A DNA stretch of 64,000 nucleotides, taken from positions 1 to 64,000 of the forward strand of contig CADCTD010000045.1 in NCBI GenBank assembly GCA_902805545.1, given 5' to 3'. The DNA is from an uncultured Craurococcus sp. GTDB lineage: Bacteria > Pseudomonadota > Alphaproteobacteria > Acetobacterales > Acetobacteraceae. The position numbers and the translations under genes are program-made. Positions 48,291-56,641 of this stretch are shown one piece after another; the first letter of the stretch is position 1, and each line of letters begins with the position of its first letter. Below the pieces are notes generated by a model. The model was not told the DNA's origin. It did no database searches and saw only the letters and a list, made by a program, of their open reading frames with translations.

Positions 48291-49100
48291 GTGTCGAGGC
48301 GCCCACCCGCACCCCCATTGCTGCGTCCGAAGAAGCGCATGTCCTGGATGGGGCCGGCCGGCCTGTTGCTGGCCCTGGCCGGGCTTGTGGGCGGCGTCGC
48401 GCTGGGCCTTGGCCTGCGCGCGCCGCCACGGCCGCCCGCTCCGGTGGCGAGCCTCACCCCCACCCCTCAGCCGGGCCTCGCACCCGCGGCCCCAGCCCCG
48501 GCTCCACCAGCGGCTCCGGACGATGTCGCTGTCCGGCGTGCGGCCATCCAGGCCGATCTCGCCGCCGAGCAGGCCCGGCTCGACGCTCTCCGCCAGGCCC
48601 GCGCCACCGCCGAGGCGGAGCTAACCTCCATTCGCCAGGCCCGCGCGGCGGCGGAGGCGGATCTCGCCGGCCTCCGCCGCGACCTCGCCACCGGGCGACG
48701 CGAGCTGGCTGCCGCCCAGATGCCAGCCCAGGCGCCCGGGCCGCTGCCCCAGGCTCTCGCCCCGCCGCCTCGCCCGCTCCGCCTGCCGGAGACCGTCGCC
48801 GCCGCGGCACCCGGTCAGCCGCGCGTCTACGTCCATCTGCGCGCCGGCTCCGTCGCCGCCGCCAGTGCCGCGGCCGAGCTCGCCCCGCAGCTCCGCGAGG
48901 GCGGCTTCGACCTGGGCGAGATGCGCGCCGTTGGCGCCACCCCCTCGCAACGCGTGGTCCGCTACTTCCACGGCGAGGATGCCCCGGCCGCCGCCCGCCT
49001 GGCCGGCCGCCTCGGCCGCGGCTGGGCGATCCAGGACTTCCGCAATTTCGAGCCCGCGCCGAGCGCCGGCACGCTGGAGATCTGGCTCCCCGACCGTTAG
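48291..49100 (+). CDS. Membrane-anchored coiled-coil protein with LytR C-terminal-like domain
   Basis: 269 residues from a GTG start. A short basic cytoplasmic tail (RPKKRMSW) precedes one transmembrane helix (GPAGLLLALAGLVGGVALGL), a Pro/Ala linker, a periplasmic coiled coil of about 70 residues with an Ala/Arg/Glu heptad pattern, another Pro-rich linker and a folded C-terminal domain (RVYVHLRAGSVAAA through VVRYFHGEDAPAA). The latter resembles LytR_C/SPOR-like modules that touch peptidoglycan or partner proteins. No function is assigned. Confidence 0.72.
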   Translation: MSRRPPAPPLLRPKKRMSWMGPAGLLLALAGLVGGVALGLGLRAPPRPPAPVASLTPTPQPGLAPAAPAPAPPAAPDDVAVRRAAIQADLAAEQARLDALRQARATAEAELTSIRQARAAAEADLAGLRRDLATGRRELAAAQMPAQAPGPLPQALAPPPRPLRLPETVAAAAPGQPRVYVHLRAGSVAAASAAAELAPQLREGGFDLGEMRAVGATPSQRVVRYFHGEDAPAAARLAGRLGRGWAIQDFRNFEPAPSAGTLEIWLPDR

Positions 49101-49117
49101 GGGCGCAGTCTTGCGCC

Positions 49118-49831
49118 ATGCTGCCGACCGGACGCCGCGCCGCCCTGCTCCTCCCCCTTGCCGGCACGGCGCGGGCGGCGGAAGGCCGCATCCTCCGCCC
49201 CGCACCCGAGGCCAGGCCGCGGGGCCCGGCGGGGGCCGCCGGCGCGCTCATCTGGGCCCATCCCCACTACATCGAGGGCCCGCCGCCGGGCCTGCCGCCC
49301 TTCGCCGCCCGTCTCGCCGCCTATGACCTCTGGCGCCTCGACCGCATCGGCAACCGGGACCCGCTGGAGGACGGCGCCACCGCCCTCGCGGAAGGCAGCG
49401 CCCGCCTTCGCGCCGAGGGCTACCGCCGCATCGTGGTCATCGGCGAGTCCCGCGGCGCCTTCATCGCCCTCATGGCGCTGGCCGTGCCGAGGCTCGCCGA
49501 TGCGATGCTCCTCCTCGCCCCCGCCGCCCATGGCATGAACCCCGCTCGCCGCCCCGAGGCCCTCGCCGCCTTCCGCGCCGCCCTCGATGCCATGGCGCCG
49601 GACGCCCTGCGTCGCGGCGCCCTCGCCCTCTTCCGCGGCGACCTCTACGACCCGGATCCGGATACGCGGGCCGCCACCTTCCGCGAGGCGATGCGCGAGC
49701 ACGGCGCCGAGGCCCTGCTCATCGACCGCCCGCCTGTCCCGACCGGCCACGGCGCCGCCCGAGACCCGGAATTCGACGCGCGCTTCGGCCCCGCCCTCGC
49801 CGCGTTCCTGGACGATCAGCCAAGTCCCTGA
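49118..49831 (+). CDS. Alpha/beta-hydrolase fold protein
   Basis: 237 residues with a likely signal peptide (GRRAALLLPLAGTARA). The nucleophile elbow is GESRGAFIAL, and a late His in PTGHGAA would finish the triad. DLWRLDRIGNRDPLEDG before the elbow suits dienelactone-hydrolase-like or serine-aminopeptidase-like folds. Substrate is unknown. It follows the coiled-coil protein by 17 bp, and its 3' end overlaps the convergent dppC gene by 16 bp. Confidence 0.72.
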   Translation: MLPTGRRAALLLPLAGTARAAEGRILRPAPEARPRGPAGAAGALIWAHPHYIEGPPPGLPPFAARLAAYDLWRLDRIGNRDPLEDGATALAEGSARLRAEGYRRIVVIGESRGAFIALMALAVPRLADAMLLLAPAAHGMNPARRPEALAAFRAALDAMAPDALRRGALALFRGDLYDPDPDTRAATFREAMREHGAEALLIDRPPVPTGHGAARDPEFDARFGPALAAFLDDQPSP

Positions 49832-50649
49832 CCCCGCCGCCGCAACCCGTCCGCCACCAGCGTTGCCCCCGCCACGGCAAGCAGGATGCAGACGCCCGGC
49901 CAGACCGCCTGCATCGGCGCCGAGAACACCATCTCCTGCGCATTGGAGAGCATGTTCCCCCAGGACGGCGCCGGCGGCTGGATCCCGAGCCCGAGGAAGC
50001 TGAGCGTGCTCTCGGCGAGGACCGCCCCGGCCACCGCCAGCGCCGCCGCGACGCCGACCGGCCCGGCGATGTTCGGCAGCACATGCCGCACCAGCACCCG
50101 CCCCTCGCTCGCGCCCGAAACCCGCGCCGCCGCCACATAATCGAGCGTGAGTTGCGTCAGCGCCGCCGCCCGCGCCAGCCGCGCCGTCCCGACCCAGCCG
50201 AAGGCGACGAGGATCACCACGATCCGCAGGATGTCCGAGGCGGCCTCCCCCCGCGGCAGCCCGAACCGTCCCGTGTCCACCGCCGCCAGCACGACCAGCA
50301 GCGGCAGCGCCGGCAGCGCCAGCAGCCCATCCGCCACCCGCATCAGCACGGAATCCACCCAGCCCCCACGCCAGGCCGCCAGCAGCCCGGCCGCCGTGCC
50401 GAGCCCGGTCGCCCCGAGCGCCACGGCGAGGCCCACGGCGAGCGAGACCCGCGCCCCATGCAGCAGCCGCAGCAGCAGGTCCCGCCCGAGTTCGTCGGTC
50501 CCGAGCGGATGCGCCGCGCTTGCTGCGCCGTAGCGCGCCATCAGGTCCGGGGCGAAGGGATCGGCCCCCATCCACGCCTGCGCCCAGCCCGCCGCCACCG
50601 CCCCGAGCCCGAGCGCCCCGAGCAGCGCCAGCCCCAGCCAGAGCCGCAT
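49816..50649 (-). CDS. Dipeptide-type ABC permease (DppC/OppC)
   Basis: 277-residue inner-membrane subunit. N-terminal TM, the periplasmic HPLGTDELGRDLLLRLLHGA block diagnostic of DppC/OppC/GsiD, then the EAA loop DYVAAARVSGASEGRVLVRH and five more hydrophobic segments. Its ATG overlaps the dppB stop (TGATG). It is the last gene of aldolase-dppB-dppC; no binding protein or ATPase gene is in the operon, so they must be supplied from elsewhere. Confidence 0.9.
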   Translation of the reverse strand: MRLWLGLALLGALGLGAVAAGWAQAWMGADPFAPDLMARYGAASAAHPLGTDELGRDLLLRLLHGARVSLAVGLAVALGATGLGTAAGLLAAWRGGWVDSVLMRVADGLLALPALPLLVVLAAVDTGRFGLPRGEAASDILRIVVILVAFGWVGTARLARAAALTQLTLDYVAAARVSGASEGRVLVRHVLPNIAGPVGVAAALAVAGAVLAESTLSFLGLGIQPPAPSWGNMLSNAQEMVFSAPMQAVWPGVCILLAVAGATLVADGLRRRGQGLG

Positions 50650-51587
50650 CAATGCGCCAGCCGCGGGTCGATGAGCCGCTGCACGCAATCGGCGGCGAGC
50701 GTCGCCAGCATCGTCACCAGCGCCGCCAGCAGCAGGGCGAGCAGCGCCAGGTTGTAGTCGTTGCCCATGATGCTGTCGTAGATCAGCTTGCCCATCCCCG
50801 GCCGGGCGAAGATCGTCTCCGTCACCAGCGCGCCGGAGACGAGGCTCCCCGCATCCAGCGCCGCCACCGTCACCACCGGGATCGCGGCATTGGGGAAGGC
50901 ATGCCCCCAGACCACCTGGCGCGGCGGGAGCCCCTTCATCCGCGCCGTGCGGACATAGGGCTGCGCCATCTCCTCCCGCATCGCCGAGAGGCTATGCCGC
51001 GCATAGGCCGCGATGTTGACGAAGGCGAGCGTCGCCACCGGCAGCACCAGGAAGCGCGCCGCCTCCCCGAGGCCGCCCCCCTCCCCCATCCCCCCCGCCG
51101 GCAGCCAGCCGAGCTCGACCGCGAAGAGGATGATGAGCAGGATGCCGAGCCAGAAGCCGGGGATGGATTGCGCCAGCAGCGCCACCCCATCCGCCAGCCA
51201 CCCGGCGCCCCGCCGCACCGCCCCGATCACCCCGAGCCCGATGCCGATCCCCGCCGAGAGCAGGAGCGCCCAGCCGAGCAGCACGAGGGTGGAACGCAGC
51301 GCCGGCCAGAGCACCTCCGTCGCCGGCACCGCGTAAAGGCGGGAGAAGCCGAACTCCCCCCGCAGCACCGCCGCGGCCCAGGCCAGGTAGCGCTCGGCGA
51401 GCGGCCGGTCGAGCCCGAGCAGCGCCCGCAGCCGCGCCGCATCCTCGGCGGTCAGCCGCGGGTCCGCCGCCATGGCGAGGTCGAGCGGGTCCCCCGGCAT
51501 CAGCCCCATCGCCAGCCAGACCAGCGCCGAGAGGATGGCGAGCACCACCCCGATCTGCACCAGCCTGCCGGCGACAAGGCGGAGCAT
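50649..51587 (-). CDS. Dipeptide-type ABC permease (DppB/OppB)
   Basis: 312-residue permease subunit with the DppB layout: N-terminal TM, MPGDPLDLAM-type start of the periplasmic domain, DRPLAERYLAWAAAVLRGEFG, and the EAA loop region YVRTARMKGLPPRQVVWGHA with further helices. The ATG overlaps the aldolase stop (TAATG), which fixes the start and couples the two genes. Solute could be a peptide, glycoside or other small compound; the aldolase neighbour hints at a keto-acid precursor. Confidence 0.9.
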   Translation of the reverse strand: MLRLVAGRLVQIGVVLAILSALVWLAMGLMPGDPLDLAMAADPRLTAEDAARLRALLGLDRPLAERYLAWAAAVLRGEFGFSRLYAVPATEVLWPALRSTLVLLGWALLLSAGIGIGLGVIGAVRRGAGWLADGVALLAQSIPGFWLGILLIILFAVELGWLPAGGMGEGGGLGEAARFLVLPVATLAFVNIAAYARHSLSAMREEMAQPYVRTARMKGLPPRQVVWGHAFPNAAIPVVTVAALDAGSLVSGALVTETIFARPGMGKLIYDSIMGNDYNLALLALLLAALVTMLATLAADCVQRLIDPRLAH

Positions 51588-52351
51588 TAGCCGCCGCGGG
51601 CTTCCTTGATCGCGGCCTTCGCCGCGTTGACCATCAGCCCGACATCGTTGCCGCCGACGGTGACGAGCTTGAAGCCCATGTCGATCATCCGCTTGGCGTA
51701 TTTCGGCGAGGAGTTGTGCAGCCCCGCCGCGATGCCGCGCTTCGAGGTCTCCTTGATCAGCCGCTCGTAGATCTTCAGGATCTCCGGCTCCTCCCGGTCG
51801 AGGATCGGGATCATGCCGAGCGAGAGGCCGAGGTCGGAGGGCCCGACATAGATCGCGTCGATCCCCGGCACGTCGAGGATGGCCTCGAGGTTGTCGAGCG
51901 CCTGCTGCGTCTCGATCATCGGGATGACGAGGATCTCGTCATTCGCCGTCTTCTGGTAGCCGCCCGCCTCGCCATAGACGCCGGCGCGGATCGGCCCGTT
52001 GCTGCGCGTGCCGCGCGGCGGGTACTTCGAGTACTGGACGAGCTGACGCGCCTCGGCCTCCGTGTTCACCATCGGGCAGATGACGCCGTAGGCGCCGGCA
52101 TCCAGCACCTTGCCGATGATGCCCGGCTCGTTCCACGGCACCCGCACCATCGGCGTCGCGCCCGAGGGCTGGATGCCCTGGAAGCAGGCGACGCAGGAGA
52201 GGTAGTCCTGCACGCCGTGCTGCATGTCGACGGTGACGCTGTCCCAGCCGGCCTGGCTGTACATCTCGGCGCTGAAGGCGTTCGGAATGGCGAGCCAGCC
52301 ATTCACCACGGCCTTGCCGGCCTGCCATGCTGCCTTGACCTTGTTGGGCAT
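51587..52351 (-). CDS. HpcH/HpaI-family aldolase, coupled to ABC permeases
   Basis: 254 residues. Family blocks: SVTVDMQHGVQDY (catalytic His), YGVICPMVNTEAEARQLV, VIPMIETQQALDNL (metal Glu) and IYVGPSDLGLSLG (metal Asp). It probably makes pyruvate plus an aldehyde from a 2-keto-4-hydroxy acid. Only distantly similar to the aldolase at 28544-29335. It heads an operon with dppB and dppC, with single-base overlaps, an unusual association that suggests the imported compound is degraded through this aldolase. Confidence 0.9.
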   Translation of the reverse strand: MPNKVKAAWQAGKAVVNGWLAIPNAFSAEMYSQAGWDSVTVDMQHGVQDYLSCVACFQGIQPSGATPMVRVPWNEPGIIGKVLDAGAYGVICPMVNTEAEARQLVQYSKYPPRGTRSNGPIRAGVYGEAGGYQKTANDEILVIPMIETQQALDNLEAILDVPGIDAIYVGPSDLGLSLGMIPILDREEPEILKIYERLIKETSKRGIAAGLHNSSPKYAKRMIDMGFKLVTVGGNDVGLMVNAAKAAIKEARGG

Positions 52352-52625
52352 CGTTTCCCCCTCGGACTTCCAATCGGATGGCGACGCTAGGCGCGGGCCG
52401 CAGGGGCGTCAACGCGGGCCGGACAATGCACCTTGGCACCGGTCCGTGCCCGGATGCGTCCCGCCACCGGCCGCGCCCCGCCCGGCTCCTCCGCAGGCTC
52501 GCAGATTCTCGACTCGGCACCGAAGCCGCCCGATATCAACGGCTTGCCGCCGCCCCGCCTCGAGCTCCCGAGGCATTTGAAGCCCGTCACTGGACGCCGC
52601 CCCGTGGGCCCGGCAGGCTGCCGCC

Positions 52626-53483
52626 ATGCCCGACTGGATCGTCGCCTCCGAGACCGGCCGCCTCACCGATGTCCTGGTCTGCGCCCCCGACCATTACCGC
52701 TGGCTGCCGACCAACAGCATCGCCCGGCGCACGCTGGCCGGCGGCGGCCAGCCCGACCTGCAAGGGCTGCAGGCCCAGCACCGCGAGCTCGTCGCCGCGC
52801 TGGAGCAGGGCGGCGCCACCGTCCACCACCTGCGGCCCGAGCCACACCTGCCCTACATGGCCTATACCCGCGACAGCGTGGTGGTGACGCATCGCGGCCC
52901 GGTCCTCTGCCAGCTCGAGCGCCCGCAGCGCCGCGGCGAGTATGCCGCCCTGATCGACTGGCATGGCGGCCGCTTCTGGCGGAAATCCTCCGCCGGCACG
53001 CTGGAGGGCGGCGATATCCACATCCTCCGCCCCGGCCTCGCCCTGATCGGCGCCAGCGGCGGCCGCACCGACCTCGACGGCGCCGAGCAGCTCGCCGGCT
53101 GGCTCCGGGCCGAGGGCTGGGAGGTCCGGATCCAGCCCTTCGACGAGCATTTCCTGCATCTCGACGTGCTCGTCTGCATGGCCGCCCCCGGCCTCGCCGT
53201 CGCCTGCCTCGACGTGCTGCCGGAGGAGTTCACGGCCTGGCTCGCCGGGCACGGCATCGCCTGCCTCCCCGTGCCCTATCGTTCCGCCATGCAGCTCGGC
53301 TGCAACATCCTTTCCCTCGGCGAGGGCCGCGTGATATCCGCGGCCGAAAGCCGGGACCTCAATGCCGCGTTGCGGGCGGAGGGCCTCACCGTGCTCGACC
53401 CTGCGCTCTCCCTCTTCACCGCCGGCGGCGGCGGCCCGCATTGTCTCACCTGCCCGCTCGCGCGGGAGGAGGAAACCCAGTGA
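52626..53483 (+). CDS. Amidinotransferase-fold protein (dimethylarginine hydrolase/arginine deiminase-like)
   Basis: 285 residues of the pentein fold. Catalytic positions are visible: Asp-83 (YTRDSVV), Glu-127/Asp-130 (LEGGDIHI), His-178 (FLHLD) and Cys-273 (GGGPHCLTCPL). This matches hydrolases of arginine or methylated arginine and related guanidino compounds; without a bound-substrate motif the exact one is open. Its stop overlaps the start of the FAD oxidase gene (GTGA), so both are translated together. Confidence 0.86.
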   Translation: MPDWIVASETGRLTDVLVCAPDHYRWLPTNSIARRTLAGGGQPDLQGLQAQHRELVAALEQGGATVHHLRPEPHLPYMAYTRDSVVVTHRGPVLCQLERPQRRGEYAALIDWHGGRFWRKSSAGTLEGGDIHILRPGLALIGASGGRTDLDGAEQLAGWLRAEGWEVRIQPFDEHFLHLDVLVCMAAPGLAVACLDVLPEEFTAWLAGHGIACLPVPYRSAMQLGCNILSLGEGRVISAAESRDLNAALRAEGLTVLDPALSLFTAGGGGPHCLTCPLAREEETQ

Positions 53484-54874
53484 ACACCATCGCCCCCCGG
53501 CCCGTGGATGCCGTCATCGCCGCCGCCCGCGCCCTGATCGGCGACCGCCTCTCCACCGCCCAGGCGGTGCGCGAGCAGCACAGCCGCGGCGAGGACCAGA
53601 CGCCGCCGACCCTCCCCGACGCCGTCGCCTTCGTCGAGAGCACGGAGGAGGTCAGCCGCATCCTCGCGCTGTGCAACCAGCACGGCGTTCCGCTCGTCGC
53701 CTTCGGCGCCGGCACCAGCCTCGAGGGCCATGTGAACCCGGTCCGGCGGGGGATCTCCCTCGACCTCTCGCGGATGACCAACATCCTCGAGGTCAATGCC
53801 GAGGACATGGACTGCCTGATCGAGCCCGGCGTCACCCGCCACCAGCTCAACGACTACCTGCGCGACCAGGGCATGTTCTTCCCCGTCGATCCCGGCAGCC
53901 ATTGCACCATTGGCGGGATGTGCGCGACGCGGGCCAGCGGCACCGCCGCCGTGCGCTACGGCACCATCCGCGAGAATGTCCTCGGCCTTGAGGTGGTCCT
54001 CGCCGACGGCCGCGTCATCCAGACCGGCGGCCGGGCCCGCAAGGCGGCCAACGGCTACGACCTGACGCGCCTCTTCATCGGCTCCGAGGGCACGCTCGGC
54101 GTCATCACCAGGGTCCGCCTCCGCCTGCACGGCATCCCGGAGGCGATGTCCGCCGCCGTCTGCCAGTTCCCCGACCTGAAATCCGCGGTGGAGACCACCA
54201 TCGCCACCATGCAGGCCGGCATCCCCGTCGCCCGGATCGAGCTGCTGGATGCCGACCAGATGCAGGCCTGCATCGCCTATTCGAAGCTCGAGGGCTACCG
54301 CGCCACGCCGACGCTCTTCCTCGAATTCCACGGCAGCCCCGCCGCCGTGCAGGAGCAGGCCGAGACGGTCGAGGCCATCGCCACCGAGATGGGCGGCGAG
54401 GGCTTCGCCTGGGCGACGGATGCCGAATCCCGCAACCGTCTCTGGAAGGCCCGGCACGACGCCTACTGGGCCGCCGTCGCGCTGATCCCCGGCCATCGCG
54501 CCATCACCACCGATGTCTGCGTCCCCATCTCGCGCCTCGCCGAGGCGATCCTCGGCGCCAAGGCGGATGCGGTGGCGGCCGGCGCCACCACCTGCATCGT
54601 CGGCCATGTCGGCGACGGCAATTTCCACCAGGTGATCCTCTACGACCCGGAGGACCCGCAGGGCCATGAGAAGGCCTGGGAGATCGACCGCAGGATCGTG
54701 GCGCGCGGCCTCGCCCTCGGCGGCACCTGCTCCGGCGAGCATGGCGTCGGCCTCGGCAAGCGCGAGTTCCTCGAGCAGGAGCATGGGCCGGAGGCGCTGG
54801 CGCTGATGCGCGGCATCAAGGCGAGCTTCGACCCCAAGGGCATCCTCAACCCGGGCAAGCTGTTCCGAAACTAG
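53480..54874 (+). CDS. FAD-linked oxidase (D-lactate/glycolate dehydrogenase type)
   Basis: 464 residues, VAO-type flavoprotein. The FAD domain shows VPLVAFGAGTSLEGHVNP, FFPVDPGSHCTIGGM and RYGTIRENVLGLE; the C-terminal domain has VGHVGDGNFH and GEHGVGLGKREFL, as in D-lactate dehydrogenase (cytochrome), GlcD and D-2-hydroxyglutarate dehydrogenase. It oxidises a 2-hydroxy acid, probably passing electrons to the respiratory chain. There are no GlcE/GlcF partners, so a single-subunit Dld-like enzyme is favoured. The GTG start overlaps the upstream stop. Confidence 0.9.
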   Translation: MNTIAPRPVDAVIAAARALIGDRLSTAQAVREQHSRGEDQTPPTLPDAVAFVESTEEVSRILALCNQHGVPLVAFGAGTSLEGHVNPVRRGISLDLSRMTNILEVNAEDMDCLIEPGVTRHQLNDYLRDQGMFFPVDPGSHCTIGGMCATRASGTAAVRYGTIRENVLGLEVVLADGRVIQTGGRARKAANGYDLTRLFIGSEGTLGVITRVRLRLHGIPEAMSAAVCQFPDLKSAVETTIATMQAGIPVARIELLDADQMQACIAYSKLEGYRATPTLFLEFHGSPAAVQEQAETVEAIATEMGGEGFAWATDAESRNRLWKARHDAYWAAVALIPGHRAITTDVCVPISRLAEAILGAKADAVAAGATTCIVGHVGDGNFHQVILYDPEDPQGHEKAWEIDRRIVARGLALGGTCSGEHGVGLGKREFLEQEHGPEALALMRGIKASFDPKGILNPGKLFRN

Positions 54875-54877
54875 GCC

Positions 54878-56059
54878 ATGCCGCCGATCCGCGGGCCGGC
54901 AGTGCCGATCCTGGCGCTGACCCTCGGCCATGTCTTCTCGAATGCGGTGCGCACCCTCCCCGCGCTCACCGCCGACGTGCTCCAGCGCGACCTGGCGCTC
55001 TCGCCGGACGGGCTCGCCGCGGTCACCGGCGCCTTCGCCTTCGCCTTTGCCTTCGCCATGGTGCCGGTCGGCGTCGCCCTCGACCGCTTCGGGGTGCGGC
55101 GCACGGCGCTCGCGGTGCTCGGCATCGCCGGCTGCGGCGCGGTGCTCGCCGCGCTCGCGCCGAGTGCGCCCGGCATGCTGCTCGCGCAGGTCGTGCTCGG
55201 CATCGGCTGCGCCGGGATGCTGATGGGGCCGATGACCTACGCCGCCCGCGCCGTGCCGGCCGCGCGCTTCGCGCTCTGGTCCGGCATCATCCTCACCCTC
55301 GGCAATTCGGGGATGCTGCTCTCCGGCAGCCCGCTCGCCTGGCTGGTCGAGCTGCAGGGCTGGCGTGCGGGGTTCCTCGCCACCGCCGGGATGGCGGCAC
55401 TTGCCTTCCTCGCCGTCGCGCTGACCGTTCGCCAGCCGCCGCCGCCGCGCCGCGAGCGCCGCTCCCTGCTGCAGGATGCGGGCGAGGTCGTGGCCATGGC
55501 CGCCTCGCCCGGTCTGCGCCCGCTGATGGTCTTCGGTTTCGCCAGCCTCGCGGTGGTGCTCGGCCTGCGCGGCCTCTGGGGCGGGCCCTGGCTGATGGAG
55601 GTGAAGGGCCTTTCCCGCGTCGAGGCGGGGCATGTCCTCTCGCTCTTTGCGCTCGCGCTCACCATCGCCCCGGTGATCTGCGGCTGGGCGGAGCGGAGGA
55701 TCGGCCGGCCGGTGCTGATGCTCGCTGCCAGCCATTATGCGGTGGCCGTGCTGATCCTTGCCCTCATCGCCGGGCGCGACCTGCCGCCTGGCTGGGACGC
55801 GGCGATCTTCACCCTGATCGGCGCCGTGATCTCGGTGCAGTCCGTCGCCTTCGGGCAGGTCCGCGCCGTGGTGCCGCCGGAGCGGGCGGGGCGGGCGCTC
55901 TCGGCGCTGAACATCGCCTTCTTCGGCGGGGCGGCGGTGATGCAGGCGGTCTCCGGCCTCGCCGCCGCCTGGGCCGGGACCGGCGCGGCGCTGGCAAGCT
56001 TCGCCGCGGCGCTGATCCTTTGCACGAGCGGCTTCCTCATGCTCCGGCGCCGGGCCTAG
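54878..56059 (+). CDS. MFS transporter (nitrate/sugar-type fold, substrate unknown)
   Basis: 393 residues with about 12 transmembrane helices. The loop 2-3 motif is degenerate (GVALDRFGVRRTAL) but present, and the second half repeats it weakly (CGWAERRIGRPVLM). The start is 3 nt after the FAD oxidase stop, so it is the third gene of the amidinotransferase-oxidase-MFS operon and may carry the operon's substrate. The lack of further conserved residues leaves specificity open. Confidence 0.85.
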   Translation: MPPIRGPAVPILALTLGHVFSNAVRTLPALTADVLQRDLALSPDGLAAVTGAFAFAFAFAMVPVGVALDRFGVRRTALAVLGIAGCGAVLAALAPSAPGMLLAQVVLGIGCAGMLMGPMTYAARAVPAARFALWSGIILTLGNSGMLLSGSPLAWLVELQGWRAGFLATAGMAALAFLAVALTVRQPPPPRRERRSLLQDAGEVVAMAASPGLRPLMVFGFASLAVVLGLRGLWGGPWLMEVKGLSRVEAGHVLSLFALALTIAPVICGWAERRIGRPVLMLAASHYAVAVLILALIAGRDLPPGWDAAIFTLIGAVISVQSVAFGQVRAVVPPERAGRALSALNIAFFGGAAVMQAVSGLAAAWAGTGAALASFAAALILCTSGFLMLRRRA

Positions 56060-56641
56060 GCCACGGGTCCGGACGGCCGCGTCCACGCGTCGGTCACGCC
56101 TCGGCGATCACGTTCGGGTCCGGCCCGGATCCCGCGGCCCCTCCCCCGCGCCCGCGATGCCGATCAGTGGCGCTGCCTTCGCCGCCGGGGCCGCCCGGCA
56201 GGCCCCGGGCGCAGCCCCGCCACATCCGCATCCGCCGACAGCCGGGCGACGCCAGGCCCTGCAGCGCGGGATGCCCGCATTCCAGGGCGGGGGGAAGACC
56301 GCAGCCGCCGCGGAACACGCCTCCGCCGGCCTCGCCGGTCTCCGGCGGGCCCATCGCGCTCGGGGAGCGGGCCGGAGGCGAAAACTCGCGCACCCGTGAT
56401 TATCTCAATTCCACTGGCACCTCACACCATTTCGACCGAGGCGGGCAGCGTCTCGGCGGGCGATGTTGCTTACGGCAAATGGACCGTTTCAATCTCCCTT
56501 CCGACTAGCCGGACGGCCGGTTTCATCGCCGTGACACTTTCGGAAGCTTGCGCGCGGATGAATGGCCGCTATTTGAGAACTCCATCTGGTCCCGGGGGGG
56601 ACGCCCTGGTATCGCCAGCCGCTCCGTTCCGGATGACCTGC
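56060..56641. other. Intergenic region before the RND operon
   Basis: About 580 bp between a convergent-free MFS stop and the adaptor gene. No gene was recognised in it. The left part is very GC-rich; from about 56395 the composition is less GC-rich (for example TTATCTCAATTCCACTGG), consistent with a promoter region for the efflux operon. No regulator gene of the TetR or MarR type is found here. Confidence 0.55.
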
